Positions 1 to 6,089 of a stretch of 8,915 nucleotides of DNA are shown here, in pieces. The notes beneath the pieces are model-generated. The model did no database searches, was not told the DNA's origin, and was given only the letters and a program-made list of their open reading frames with translations. The stretch is taken from positions 1-8,915 of the forward strand of contig JABHUV010000280.1 of NCBI GenBank assembly GCA_018658605.1. The letters are read 5' to 3'. Origin of the DNA: Planctomycetaceae bacterium. Its GTDB lineage: Bacteria; Planctomycetota; Planctomycetia; Pirellulales; Pirellulaceae. The translations under genes were made by a program, and so were the position numbers. Within the stretch, counting starts at the first letter, position 1, and each line of letters begins with the position of its first letter.

Positions 1-408
1 CGTATAAGGAAATAGACCAAACAAAATGTATTTGAAAAACCAATCAAATTGCTTTGGCTCTCCCTTTTCGGGAACGTCCATGGCTAACCGGAATGGCTCA
101 ATCAAACGTCCATACTGAACCCCAGATGGGCAGGCCGTTTCACAGGCTCGACAATCTAAACACAACTCGAGATGCCGCTGGATAGTTTGAGTCATATCGA
201 GCCGTCGATCGGTAACAGCTCGCATTAAATAAATGCGCCCGCGGGGACTGTCATTTTCATTTCCTGTCTCAATGTAAGTTGGACAAGCCGACGTACATAG
301 TCCGCAATGGACACAATCTAAAAACAGATCGTATTTAATTCCATCGCCAGGTGTTGCCTTCGACAGAATGGGTAACGGAGCAACGGTAGTGGAAGGGGAT
401 TCTGACAT
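1..408 (-). CDS. glcF: Glycolate oxidase iron-sulfur subunit GlcF, N-terminal 136 residues (3' end outside window)
   Basis: Iron-sulfur subunit of glycolate oxidase, which carries electrons from the GlcD/GlcE flavoproteins towards the membrane quinone pool. Translation of the minus strand from the ATG at 408 gives 136 residues and runs off the left edge, so the gene is partial. Two ferredoxin-like 4Fe-4S motifs are complete: C32, C35, C38, C42 (CVHCGLCTSACP) and C83, C86, C89, C93 (CLDCRACETACP). Between them lies the family's SPRGRIYLMR stretch (54-63). The C-terminal CCG (cysteine-rich) domains expected in this family lie beyond the window. The start ATG overlaps the glcE stop codon by one base (TAATG), with only an AGG about 14 nt upstream, so translational coupling to glcE is likely. 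The order glcD-glcE-glcF makes GlcF a better reading than LldE/LutA-type proteins. Confidence 0.93.
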   Translation of the reverse strand, partial: MSESPSTTVAPLPILSKATPGDGIKYDLFLDCVHCGLCTSACPTYIETGNENDSPRGRIYLMRAVTDRRLDMTQTIQRHLELCLDCRACETACPSGVQYGRLIEPFRLAMDVPEKGEPKQFDWFFKYILFGLFPYT

Positions 409-1649
409 TACTTAAAAATAAACCTGCCCGGATTCAAAATCCCATGTGGGTCAAATTGTTCTTTGACCGACTGCATAATTGACAAGGGGGCCGATAAACG
501 TCCCCACATGCTGCCAGCTGTCAACGCAGCTGCTTGAGGGTTTTTCAAGGTCACCACGTTTCCGTGAAACCTTGCAGCTAGCGGTGCCAGTTCAGCTATC
601 AACGTAGACGAAATACCCTCAGTCGGTAGTTGTTCAAATGCCACGGTTACGACACCATCGCCAGCAGCCGCTTGGATGACACAATCCGAGTTTAACTCAC
701 AGCACTTAGCGATAATCTCGACGACTCCACTCGAAACTGTCTTAACCTGTATCACCAGCTCCGCGTCGTTCGCTGGAAATTCGCAAATAGCCGACCATAA
801 AGCCTGCTGCTGTGTGGGATCAAGAATCGAACCATTCGTTAATCCTGCTGTTTTTAGTTCTCGCAAAACAGTCGCCTGCGACCAATCCACTTCCACCGTC
901 GTTCCGGCCAGTTGAATGGCCATGATGCTCTTCCCCGTTGTCTTACTACCCCCGCCGCATAATTGCTGCCAGCACTCGCCCTGAAGCCACTGCACAGCCA
1001 CTGGCATTGCCTCTGAAATCAGCATGCTGGCAATCGCCGCTTCACCACTGTGACCGTTAGGCACAACGGCGACCACCGTTGTTGTCTGTTCACTAATAGG
1101 CTTTACTTTTACCGTGGCGGCAGTAATAACCCCTAAAGTACCCAACGATCCAGTCAACAACTTGCAAAAATCATAACCAGCTACGTTTTTAACAACCCGC
1201 CCACCACCATGAAACAGCTGTCCCCTACCATCAACTGCTTCAATGCCGATGACATAATCGCGTACCGTCCCCAATCCAAACCGACGAGGACCGTTTGTGT
1301 TCGTTGCAATAACGCCTCCCAACGTCGCTTGCGAGGCCTGAGGAACGTCCAACGGTAACATCAGTCCTTCAGCTTCAAGTAGATTAGATAGCCGTTGCAT
1401 CGGCATCCCAGCCTCTACGGTAATTGTTAAATCTCGTACTGGAAAATCGATAACTTGATCAATAGCTTTGGTGGATACCGCTATTCCAACAGTGGTTGCC
1501 GGCAAGCCATAATCCAGAGCGGTTTGGCCACCGACAGGGTAAACAGCCATTGATTGTTCATAGCACTCAAGCAGCTGCGCGGCAATCTCTGTAGAACTCG
1601 CAGGTTCTATCGTGTCGGTCGATGGTAATAGTTTTAAATTCTCTGGCAC
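408..1649 (-). CDS. glcE: Glycolate oxidase FAD-binding subunit GlcE
   Basis: Second flavoprotein subunit of glycolate oxidase, paired with GlcD; 413 residues, longer than the roughly 350 of E. coli GlcE. The PCMH-type FAD-binding domain (FAD_binding_4) spans about residues 15-190. It shows YPVGGQTALDYG (37-48), TLGGVIATNTNGPRRFG (109-125), a GRVVKNVAGYDFCKLLTGS segment (150-168) and GTLGVIT (170-176). The C-terminus ends in the family signature FDPHGILNPGRF (399-410). The start is GTG at 1647-1649, because an in-frame stop lies two codons upstream and the next Met is at residue 34. No good Shine-Dalgarno sequence is visible, only a weak TTGAG. It begins 27 bp after the glcD stop and its TAA overlaps the glcF ATG, so it is the middle cistron of a glcDEF operon. 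Confidence 0.92.
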   Translation of the reverse strand: MPENLKLLPSTDTIEPASSTEIAAQLLECYEQSMAVYPVGGQTALDYGLPATTVGIAVSTKAIDQVIDFPVRDLTITVEAGMPMQRLSNLLEAEGLMLPLDVPQASQATLGGVIATNTNGPRRFGLGTVRDYVIGIEAVDGRGQLFHGGGRVVKNVAGYDFCKLLTGSLGTLGVITAATVKVKPISEQTTTVVAVVPNGHSGEAAIASMLISEAMPVAVQWLQGECWQQLCGGGSKTTGKSIMAIQLAGTTVEVDWSQATVLRELKTAGLTNGSILDPTQQQALWSAICEFPANDAELVIQVKTVSSGVVEIIAKCCELNSDCVIQAAAGDGVVTVAFEQLPTEGISSTLIAELAPLAARFHGNVVTLKNPQAAALTAGSMWGRLSAPLSIMQSVKEQFDPHGILNPGRFIFK

Positions 1650-1676
1650 GTTTCAATACTCAAGATTGTTTCGCAA

Positions 1677-3134
1677 TTAGGTGGCGACCATACGACTAGG
1701 ATGTTTACGTTCCATTCCACAAGCTCCGGCAACAGGTAACATCTTATTTGGGCTTAAATTATTCTCCGGATTAAAGGCATCTCGTAACGCACTCATCACT
1801 TCTAGATCCTCTGGGGTAAACATCTTCTTCATGAAATGCATCTTTTCAACACCAATCCCATGCTCACCTGTCACACTTCCCCCTACTTCTAAACACGCCT
1901 CTAAAATTTCACCGCCTGCTTTTAACACGCGTTTGATCTGTGATGCGTCACGCTCGTCAAACAACATCACGGGATGGATATTGCCATCGCCTGCATGAAA
2001 TACATTGACAATTCGAATGTCATATTTCTTACCAATTTTCATGATCTTGTCATAGATATAGGGCAGTTGAGTCCGTGGGACAACTCCATCCTGCGTGACA
2101 AGGCTCGATGAGAGCCGCCCGATTGCGCCGAAGGCTTGTTTGCGAGCACGCCATAAGTGTTGCCGTTGTTTTTCATCCTCGGCTTGCTGTACATCGCGAG
2201 CGCCATTATCCAAACACAACTGCACGATCCGGTCTCGTTGGCCGTCCAGTCCCGCGTCGATTCCATCTACTTCGATGATCAATACTGCTTCAGCATCTAA
2301 TGGAAACCCAAATTCGAATGCTTCTTCCAAGGCAACCATGATATCATGGTCGATCATTTCTAATGCAGCTGGGATAATGCCAGTACCAATAATCGCACTA
2401 ATGGCTGTCGTGCAGTCAGCTACCGAATCAAATACCGCTAGCATGGTACGAACGCTTTGGGGGTTACGAGTCAATCGAACCCAAACCTTGGAGACAATTG
2501 CCAACGTACCTTCGCTCCCAACAAGGACTCCCGTAATATCTAGGCCCGAGCAACCGCCACCTGGTCCGCCGACCGTCACTATTTCTCCAGCTGTTGTGAC
2601 AAATTCAAGTCCAAGGATGTGATTGACCGTAACTCCATATTTAAGAGTATGCGGACCACCAGAATTAGTAGCTACATTGCCGCCAATCGTACATGCACTC
2701 TGGCTCGATGGATCGGGAGCATAGTGATACCCGCTACCTTGGAGCGATTGGGTCAAACGAATATTAACAACGCCTGGTTCCACAATTGCATAGCGATCCC
2801 TTAAATTGATCTCGAGGATTTCGTTCATGCGAGTCAAAACCAACATGACACCTCCGCCCACTGCCAATGTACCACCGGCTAAACTAGTGCCTGCACCACG
2901 CGGCAAGAAAGGAACTTCATATTGATTGCATAATGAAACAACTGCGGCAATTTGGGCGGTTGTTCGTGGAAAAACAACAACATCGGGACAATCTTTTTCG
3001 ATCGTAAAACCGTCGCACTCAAACACCATCCGGTCGCTGTATGCCGTCAAAACGCCTGTTGCACCTATCACTTGGCGCAACGCCGTTATGAGCTCAGCAG
3101 ATATCGTTGATTTGTTCAATTTAGATGCGGACAT
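1677..3134 (-). CDS. glcD: Glycolate oxidase catalytic FAD subunit GlcD
   Basis: Catalytic flavoprotein of glycolate oxidase, oxidising glycolate (in some members D-lactate or other D-2-hydroxyacids) to the 2-oxo acid. From the ATG at 3134 it is 485 residues, close to the 499 of E. coli GlcD. The FAD-binding domain (about 45-225) shows FLPRGAGTSLAGG (76-88), ACTIGGNVATNSGGPHTLKYG (starting at 147) and GSEGTL (206-211). The C-terminal FAD-oxidase domain (about 228-465) carries HAGDGNIHP (380-388) and GSVTGEHGIGVEK (419-431), typical of this flavoenzyme family. A GTG 23 codons upstream (3203) would also be in frame. I prefer the ATG because the extension is not family-like, lacks a ribosome site and spans a possible -10 box. 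A TAAGG lies 15 nt upstream of the ATG. D-lactate or D-2-hydroxyglutarate dehydrogenase activity cannot be excluded from sequence, but adjacent glcE and glcF favour glycolate oxidase. Confidence 0.92.
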   Translation of the reverse strand: MSASKLNKSTISAELITALRQVIGATGVLTAYSDRMVFECDGFTIEKDCPDVVVFPRTTAQIAAVVSLCNQYEVPFLPRGAGTSLAGGTLAVGGGVMLVLTRMNEILEINLRDRYAIVEPGVVNIRLTQSLQGSGYHYAPDPSSQSACTIGGNVATNSGGPHTLKYGVTVNHILGLEFVTTAGEIVTVGGPGGGCSGLDITGVLVGSEGTLAIVSKVWVRLTRNPQSVRTMLAVFDSVADCTTAISAIIGTGIIPAALEMIDHDIMVALEEAFEFGFPLDAEAVLIIEVDGIDAGLDGQRDRIVQLCLDNGARDVQQAEDEKQRQHLWRARKQAFGAIGRLSSSLVTQDGVVPRTQLPYIYDKIMKIGKKYDIRIVNVFHAGDGNIHPVMLFDERDASQIKRVLKAGGEILEACLEVGGSVTGEHGIGVEKMHFMKKMFTPEDLEVMSALRDAFNPENNLSPNKMLPVAGACGMERKHPSRMVAT

Positions 3135-3193
3135 CGATTGTTTAACCAACCTTAAAGGGAACCTAATATTCCTGAATAAGAAACCGTTACCAC

Positions 3194-3199
3194 AGTATA
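3194..3199 (-). promoter_or_regulatory. Possible -10 box upstream of glcDEF
   Basis: TATACT on the minus strand, about 60 bp upstream of the glcD ATG in the 113-bp tsaD-glcD gap, resembles a sigma-70 -10 element. No convincing -35 sits at the right distance (a GTGCAA/TGCAAT about 15-16 nt upstream is the nearest). It would allow glcDEF its own transcript, separate from the protease-tsaD unit, and would leave the upstream GTG at 3203 outside the message. It is weak evidence alone. Confidence 0.25.
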
Positions 3200-3247
3200 A
3201 CACCGATTGTCATAATTGCACTGTAGGTGTGAAGGTCATTCAAGAAG

Positions 3248-4282
3248 TCAAGTCACCCCGCCAATTCGACGCAGACCCGGGATAATATCAAGGGACAAGT
3301 CCTCGGTCAATCCGCGTTGTAACCGTTCAATCGCAATCGCGCCCATGACTGCGTTGTCGGTGCACAACGCCAGTGGCGCGATATGCAACTCTGCTCCTGC
3401 CTCTGTACAAGATTGCTCCAACCGCTCACGAAGTAAGTGATTAGCAGCTACCCCACCACCTACACACAACACGCCCAACCCAGTACGTTTTAGAGCCAAT
3501 AAGGACTTCCCCACGAGGCAATCAACGACCGCAGCCTGAAAACTAGCTGCTACATCCGCCACAGTTTGGTTGCTCAAATTCAATTCGCTAAAATCAATCT
3601 GCCCTTGGCCAGCAACTTGATAACGAACTGCTGTTTTCAAGCCACTAAAGCTAAAGTCAAGATTATTTGTATCCTTAAGCAAAGGGCGGGGAAACGCAAA
3701 AGCAAGGGGATCTCCATTTTCGGCTGCCTTAGATATTGCCGGGCCACCAGGATAGGATAGATTTAACATCGCCGCCACCTTATCAAAGGCCTCACCAGCA
3801 GCATCGTCAATCGTCCCGCCGAGAGGTTCAAATTCCAAGGGGCTTTGACAGCAATAGAGATTTGAGTGACCACCGCTGGCAATTAACCCCACACATGGAA
3901 ATACGTCTTTTTGTGCGGCAAGACGACAGGCAAAGATATGGGCTTGCAGGTGATTCACCGCCACGAGGGGTATGTTATGAGCAACGCACAACGCCTTTGC
4001 AGCAACCACGCCCACAAGCAGCGATCCTGCTAATCCCGGCTCATTGGCAACTGCTATGGCATCTAATTCACTTAAAGTTAATCCAGCGCGTTTCAGTGTT
4101 TCATCAATGACTGGCAGAATTGTTTGCACATGTGCGCGTGCCGCTATCTCAGGTACCACACCCCTAAATTCTTGGTGCAACTCTTCCTGCGAAGCGACAA
4201 CGCTCGCAAGCACCTCAAACGAATCAGTCACAATAGCGGCTGCTGTTTCATCGCAAGTAGATTCTATAGTAAGAATACGCAT
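3248..4282 (-). CDS. tsaD: tRNA N6-adenosine threonylcarbamoyltransferase TsaD
   Basis: Universal t6A synthesis enzyme (Kae1/Qri7/YgjD family). It transfers the threonylcarbamoyl group from TC-AMP to A37 of ANN-decoding tRNAs in the cytoplasm, with TsaB and TsaE as partners. From the ATG at 4282 it has 344 residues, matching the usual 335-345. Visible signatures are ILTIESTCDETAAAI (3-17), the metal-binding HLQAH (H111, H115), ASGGHSNLY (135-143), GGTIDDAAGEAFDKVA (155-170), FSFSGLKTAV (210-219), CVGGGVAANHLLR (273-285) and CTDNAVM (307-313, with the metal-ligand Asp at 309). The open frame extends to 4387, but that extension overlaps the protease gene. An AGGGA sits 10 nt before the ATG at 4282, so the shorter start is right. 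It lies 73 bp downstream of the protease gene on the same strand and is probably co-transcribed with it. TsaB and TsaE are not in the window. Confidence 0.96.
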   Translation of the reverse strand: MRILTIESTCDETAAAIVTDSFEVLASVVASQEELHQEFRGVVPEIAARAHVQTILPVIDETLKRAGLTLSELDAIAVANEPGLAGSLLVGVVAAKALCVAHNIPLVAVNHLQAHIFACRLAAQKDVFPCVGLIASGGHSNLYCCQSPLEFEPLGGTIDDAAGEAFDKVAAMLNLSYPGGPAISKAAENGDPLAFAFPRPLLKDTNNLDFSFSGLKTAVRYQVAGQGQIDFSELNLSNQTVADVAASFQAAVVDCLVGKSLLALKRTGLGVLCVGGGVAANHLLRERLEQSCTEAGAELHIAPLALCTDNAVMGAIAIERLQRGLTEDLSLDIIPGLRRIGGVT

Positions 4283-4292
4283 GTAGTAAAAG

Positions 4293-4297
4293 TCCCT
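4293..4297 (-). promoter_or_regulatory. Ribosome binding site of tsaD
   Basis: AGGGA on the minus strand, 10 nt before the ATG at 4282. It decides the tsaD start against the in-frame upstream extension that would overlap the protease gene. Confidence 0.7.
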
Positions 4298-4311
4298 GTA
4301 CTGTAGATACG

Positions 4312-4331
4312 AAACACCGCTGACAGTGTTT
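4312..4331 (-). other. Predicted RNA hairpin in the protease-tsaD spacer (proximal to tsaD)
   Basis: On the minus strand AAACACTG and CGGTGTTT pair around the loop TCAG, giving an 8-bp stem with one G-T wobble and a tetraloop. No U-run follows, so it does not look like an intrinsic terminator. It abuts a second hairpin, with one base between them, and lies just upstream of the tsaD ribosome site. A role in message stability, processing or translation of tsaD is only inferred. Confidence 0.45.
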
Positions 4332-4332
4332 A

Positions 4333-4351
4333 CACGCTTTAGCAGAGCGTG
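4333..4351 (-). other. Predicted RNA hairpin in the protease-tsaD spacer (proximal to the protease stop)
   Basis: On the minus strand CACGCT and AGCGTG form a perfect 6-bp stem around a 7-nt loop, four bases after the protease stop codon. It is followed after one base by the hairpin at 4312-4331, so the pair fills most of the 73-bp spacer. There is no T-tract, so termination is not indicated. Confidence 0.4.
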
Positions 4352-4355
4352 GAGT

Positions 4356-5939
4356 TTATTTGGGTACGTCCTCAGTCGACGGCTCACGGTTTCTCATAGG
4401 TCCTCGCCGGTTGCCGCGTTTGTTGCCGCGTTCTGTAGTGTCAGCTTCTGTTAGCGTGCCTGCCGGTGGAGATTCCGGTGGAGCTTCTGCAAGTGGCAAG
4501 TCCAACGCCTCGTAGAGATAGTTTTTAGCAATGTGTAATTGTGCATCGTGGAACCCAATATATTCTTTATCAATAAATGGATCATGCGTCGCGCCGTTAA
4601 GTACGATATTCAAATCGCGTCGCCACAGCCGTAGTAATCGATTTTGTTCAACTGTGAATTCAGCTGCCATGTTGTCGTTTGGCTTAACTCCCCAATCATC
4701 ATCATTTTGTGCATGAGGCCGGTCGATATTTTTGCCGCTAGGCCGTAGATATCCAGCAGTCGTCAATTTCAATGCACTGCGTCCCCCTTCCAATTGAATA
4801 ATATTTTGGACACTCCCTTTTCCATAAGACCGTTGCCCAATCACAACGGCCCGATCGTGGTCTTGTAAACACGCAGATACAATTTCACTCGCACTCGCAC
4901 TAAACTGATTAATCAGAATTGCGATGGGAAATCCCTCAAAAGTACCCTCAGCCTTGGCGTCCCACACTCGTTTCGGCACGCTGCGACCTTCGGTACTTAC
5001 AATTCGACCGGATGGAATGAACATATCGCAGATTTCAATTGCAGCGGTCAACAGGCCACCGGGATTGTAACGCAAGTCGATAATCAAGCCTTGGACTTCC
5101 TTCTCTTTCAATTGCTGCAGTGCCCCAAGTAGCTCAGCGGACGTCTTGCGGCCAAAATTCGTAATTAACAAATAACCAATGCGATTTTCTTTATCAATCA
5201 TTAGGTTCCATGAATCGTCGTTGTTTCTGGTGGCACCATACACCGACTCGATCTCAATTAATTGCCGCTCAACCGTTAACTGTTTCGTTTCATTGTATTT
5301 GGGTGATTCGATTGTCAAATTAACTGACGTACCGATCTTACCTTTCAAACGAGCAGCCACATCTGACAATTGCATCCCCGCAGTAGATTCGTCATTAATC
5401 TTACGAATAAGATCGCCAGGTCGAATCCCGGCTGAATATGCCGGTGAGCCGGAAATAGGCGTTATTATTTCAATGTTCCCTTGATTCAAGACTGTTTGAA
5501 TACCAATGCCACCAAAGACATTCTCGATTGCTTGCTTAAAACGATCGATATTCGCCGGGGGAATATAATTTGAATGCCTATCCAATTTCTTCAACATGCC
5601 TTCTATGGCAGCATCGACCAACTCTCGCCGATTAACGTCCTTGACGTAATTCCGGTCGATTTGGTCAAGTGTGTCGACAAACAATTTTAACAGATCGTAT
5701 ATTTCTTCATCCCCAACAGATTCCTCTGTAAGTGCTTTCGCATCGTCCGTTACTGCAACGCCAATCTGAGTGCTTTGCTTAGAAGTGGATTGCTGTCCCA
5801 ACAAATTGCCCGAAAAACAGAGCAACAATGCACACAACAATAATGACAAACTGGATTGCGTAGCTGCAAAACGTTTTGAACAAAGAAAGTTCAGGTTCAA
5901 GGTTATGTTCCGATTATTAAAGGTTATGTATAAAATCAT
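4356..5939 (-). CDS. ctpA: Exported S41 C-terminal processing protease (CtpA/Prc family)
   Basis: Serine protease of MEROPS family S41, expected in the periplasm or at the membrane, where this family trims or degrades proteins from their C-termini. It has 527 residues. A hydrophobic stretch (about 31-48, followed by GQQ) after a basic N-terminus reads as a signal peptide or anchor. The PDZ domain spans about 141-215, with FGGIGIQTV (142-150) and SGSPAYSAGIRPGDLIRKIN (starting at 163). The S41 core spans about 253-405, with LIIDLRYNPGG (285-295), the nucleophile in NQFSASASEI (Ser349) and the general base in SYGKGSVQ (Lys374). The spacing of 25 residues matches the Ser-Lys dyad of Prc, CtpB and D1 protease. 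The tail (about 484-527) is Pro/Glu-rich, then Arg/Gly-rich, and lies outside the family core. The start is the only in-frame ATG, with AAAGGTGG upstream. The exact substrate is unknown, and 'ctpA' is a family-level symbol. Confidence 0.93.
   Translation of the reverse strand: MILYITFNNRNITLNLNFLCSKRFAATQSSLSLLLCALLLCFSGNLLGQQSTSKQSTQIGVAVTDDAKALTEESVGDEEIYDLLKLFVDTLDQIDRNYVKDVNRRELVDAAIEGMLKKLDRHSNYIPPANIDRFKQAIENVFGGIGIQTVLNQGNIEIITPISGSPAYSAGIRPGDLIRKINDESTAGMQLSDVAARLKGKIGTSVNLTIESPKYNETKQLTVERQLIEIESVYGATRNNDDSWNLMIDKENRIGYLLITNFGRKTSAELLGALQQLKEKEVQGLIIDLRYNPGGLLTAAIEICDMFIPSGRIVSTEGRSVPKRVWDAKAEGTFEGFPIAILINQFSASASEIVSACLQDHDRAVVIGQRSYGKGSVQNIIQLEGGRSALKLTTAGYLRPSGKNIDRPHAQNDDDWGVKPNDNMAAEFTVEQNRLLRLWRRDLNIVLNGATHDPFIDKEYIGFHDAQLHIAKNYLYEALDLPLAEAPPESPPAGTLTEADTTERGNKRGNRRGPMRNREPSTEDVPK
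4410..4432 (-). repeat. Short direct repeat encoding the RGN motif in the protease tail
   Basis: The 11-bp unit GTTGCCGCGTT (plus-strand reading) occurs at 4410-4420 and 4422-4432, a 12-bp period. It encodes the duplicated RGN of RGNKRGN in the protease C-terminal tail. In-frame duplication by slippage would explain it. Confidence 0.6.
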
Positions 5940-5960
5940 ATTGTTAACCGTTCCACCTTT
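5937..5960 (-). promoter_or_regulatory. Ribosome binding site and start of the S41 protease gene
   Basis: On the minus strand AAAGGTGG (5953-5960) precedes the ATG at 5937-5939 by 13 nt. The complementarity to the anti-Shine-Dalgarno sequence is strong but the spacing is rather long. No other ATG lies nearby in frame, so this start is retained. Confidence 0.5.
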
Positions 5961-5980
5961 CTTTTACGGTCGCTTCCCCG

Positions 5981-6010
5981 TTGCAACTAATTGGTTCGAG
6001 AACGTAGGAT
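5981..6010 (+). promoter_or_regulatory. Possible lhgO promoter
   Basis: TTGCAA (5981-5986) and TAGGAT (6005-6010) are separated by 18 bp and each matches the sigma-70 consensus at four of six positions. They would start a transcript near 6017, leaving a leader of about 70 nt before the lhgO GTG. This is a weak match in AT-rich DNA and is offered only as a candidate. Confidence 0.2.
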
Positions 6011-6033
6011 GGAAGGAATGCCAGCAGACTGCA

Positions 6034-6062
6034 ATTATAGGCAATCCTCGAGCAACGAACAA
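6034..6062 (-). promoter_or_regulatory. Predicted promoter of the S41 protease (and probably tsaD)
   Basis: On the minus strand a perfect TATAAT (6034-6039) is preceded at exactly 17 bp by TTGTTC (6057-6062), which matches the first three bases of the -35 consensus. Transcription would begin near 6027, about 88 nt before the protease ATG. The box lies inside the leader region of the opposing lhgO gene, so the two genes share this 150-bp control region. Confidence 0.45.
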
Positions 6063-6074
6063 CATTCATCCACC

Positions 6075-6079
6075 AAAGG
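6075..6079 (+). promoter_or_regulatory. Ribosome binding site of lhgO
   Basis: AAAGG lies 10 nt before the GTG at 6090. This supports the GTG as the start over the in-frame ATG codons at 6009 and 6018 and the TTG at 5991, which would add a non-conserved 24-33 residue leader. Confidence 0.55.
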
Positions 6080-6089
6080 TATTATTACA

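Noticed and set aside
953..976. P-loop-like string GSKTTGKS in GlcE (residues 234-241), resembling a Walker A motif
   Set aside because: It sits in a variable linker of an FAD-binding subunit without the surrounding P-loop fold or a Walker B motif; a chance match.
2095..2622. 175-codon open frame on the plus strand
   Set aside because: It lies wholly antisense to glcD, its translation is Ser/Thr/Arg-rich and unlike any family, and the opposite strand has unmistakable GlcD motifs.
3135..3247. Terminator between tsaD and glcD
   Set aside because: No stem-loop with a T-run is visible in the 113 bp on the minus strand, so read-through from tsaD into glcDEF cannot be excluded.
3736..4110. 124-codon open frame on the plus strand
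   Set aside because: Antisense to the conserved core of tsaD, with no ribosome site or recognisable motif; a shadow frame.
4283..4387. Longer tsaD start overlapping the protease gene
   Set aside because: The extra 35 residues are not part of the TsaD family, the region contains the two hairpins, and a good ribosome site precedes the ATG at 4282.
5994..6003. Inverted repeat GTTC-GA-GAAC as a possible operator
   Set aside because: The arms are only 4 bp, the spacing does not fit the known LexA-type GAAC-N4-GTTC box, and a chance occurrence is likely.
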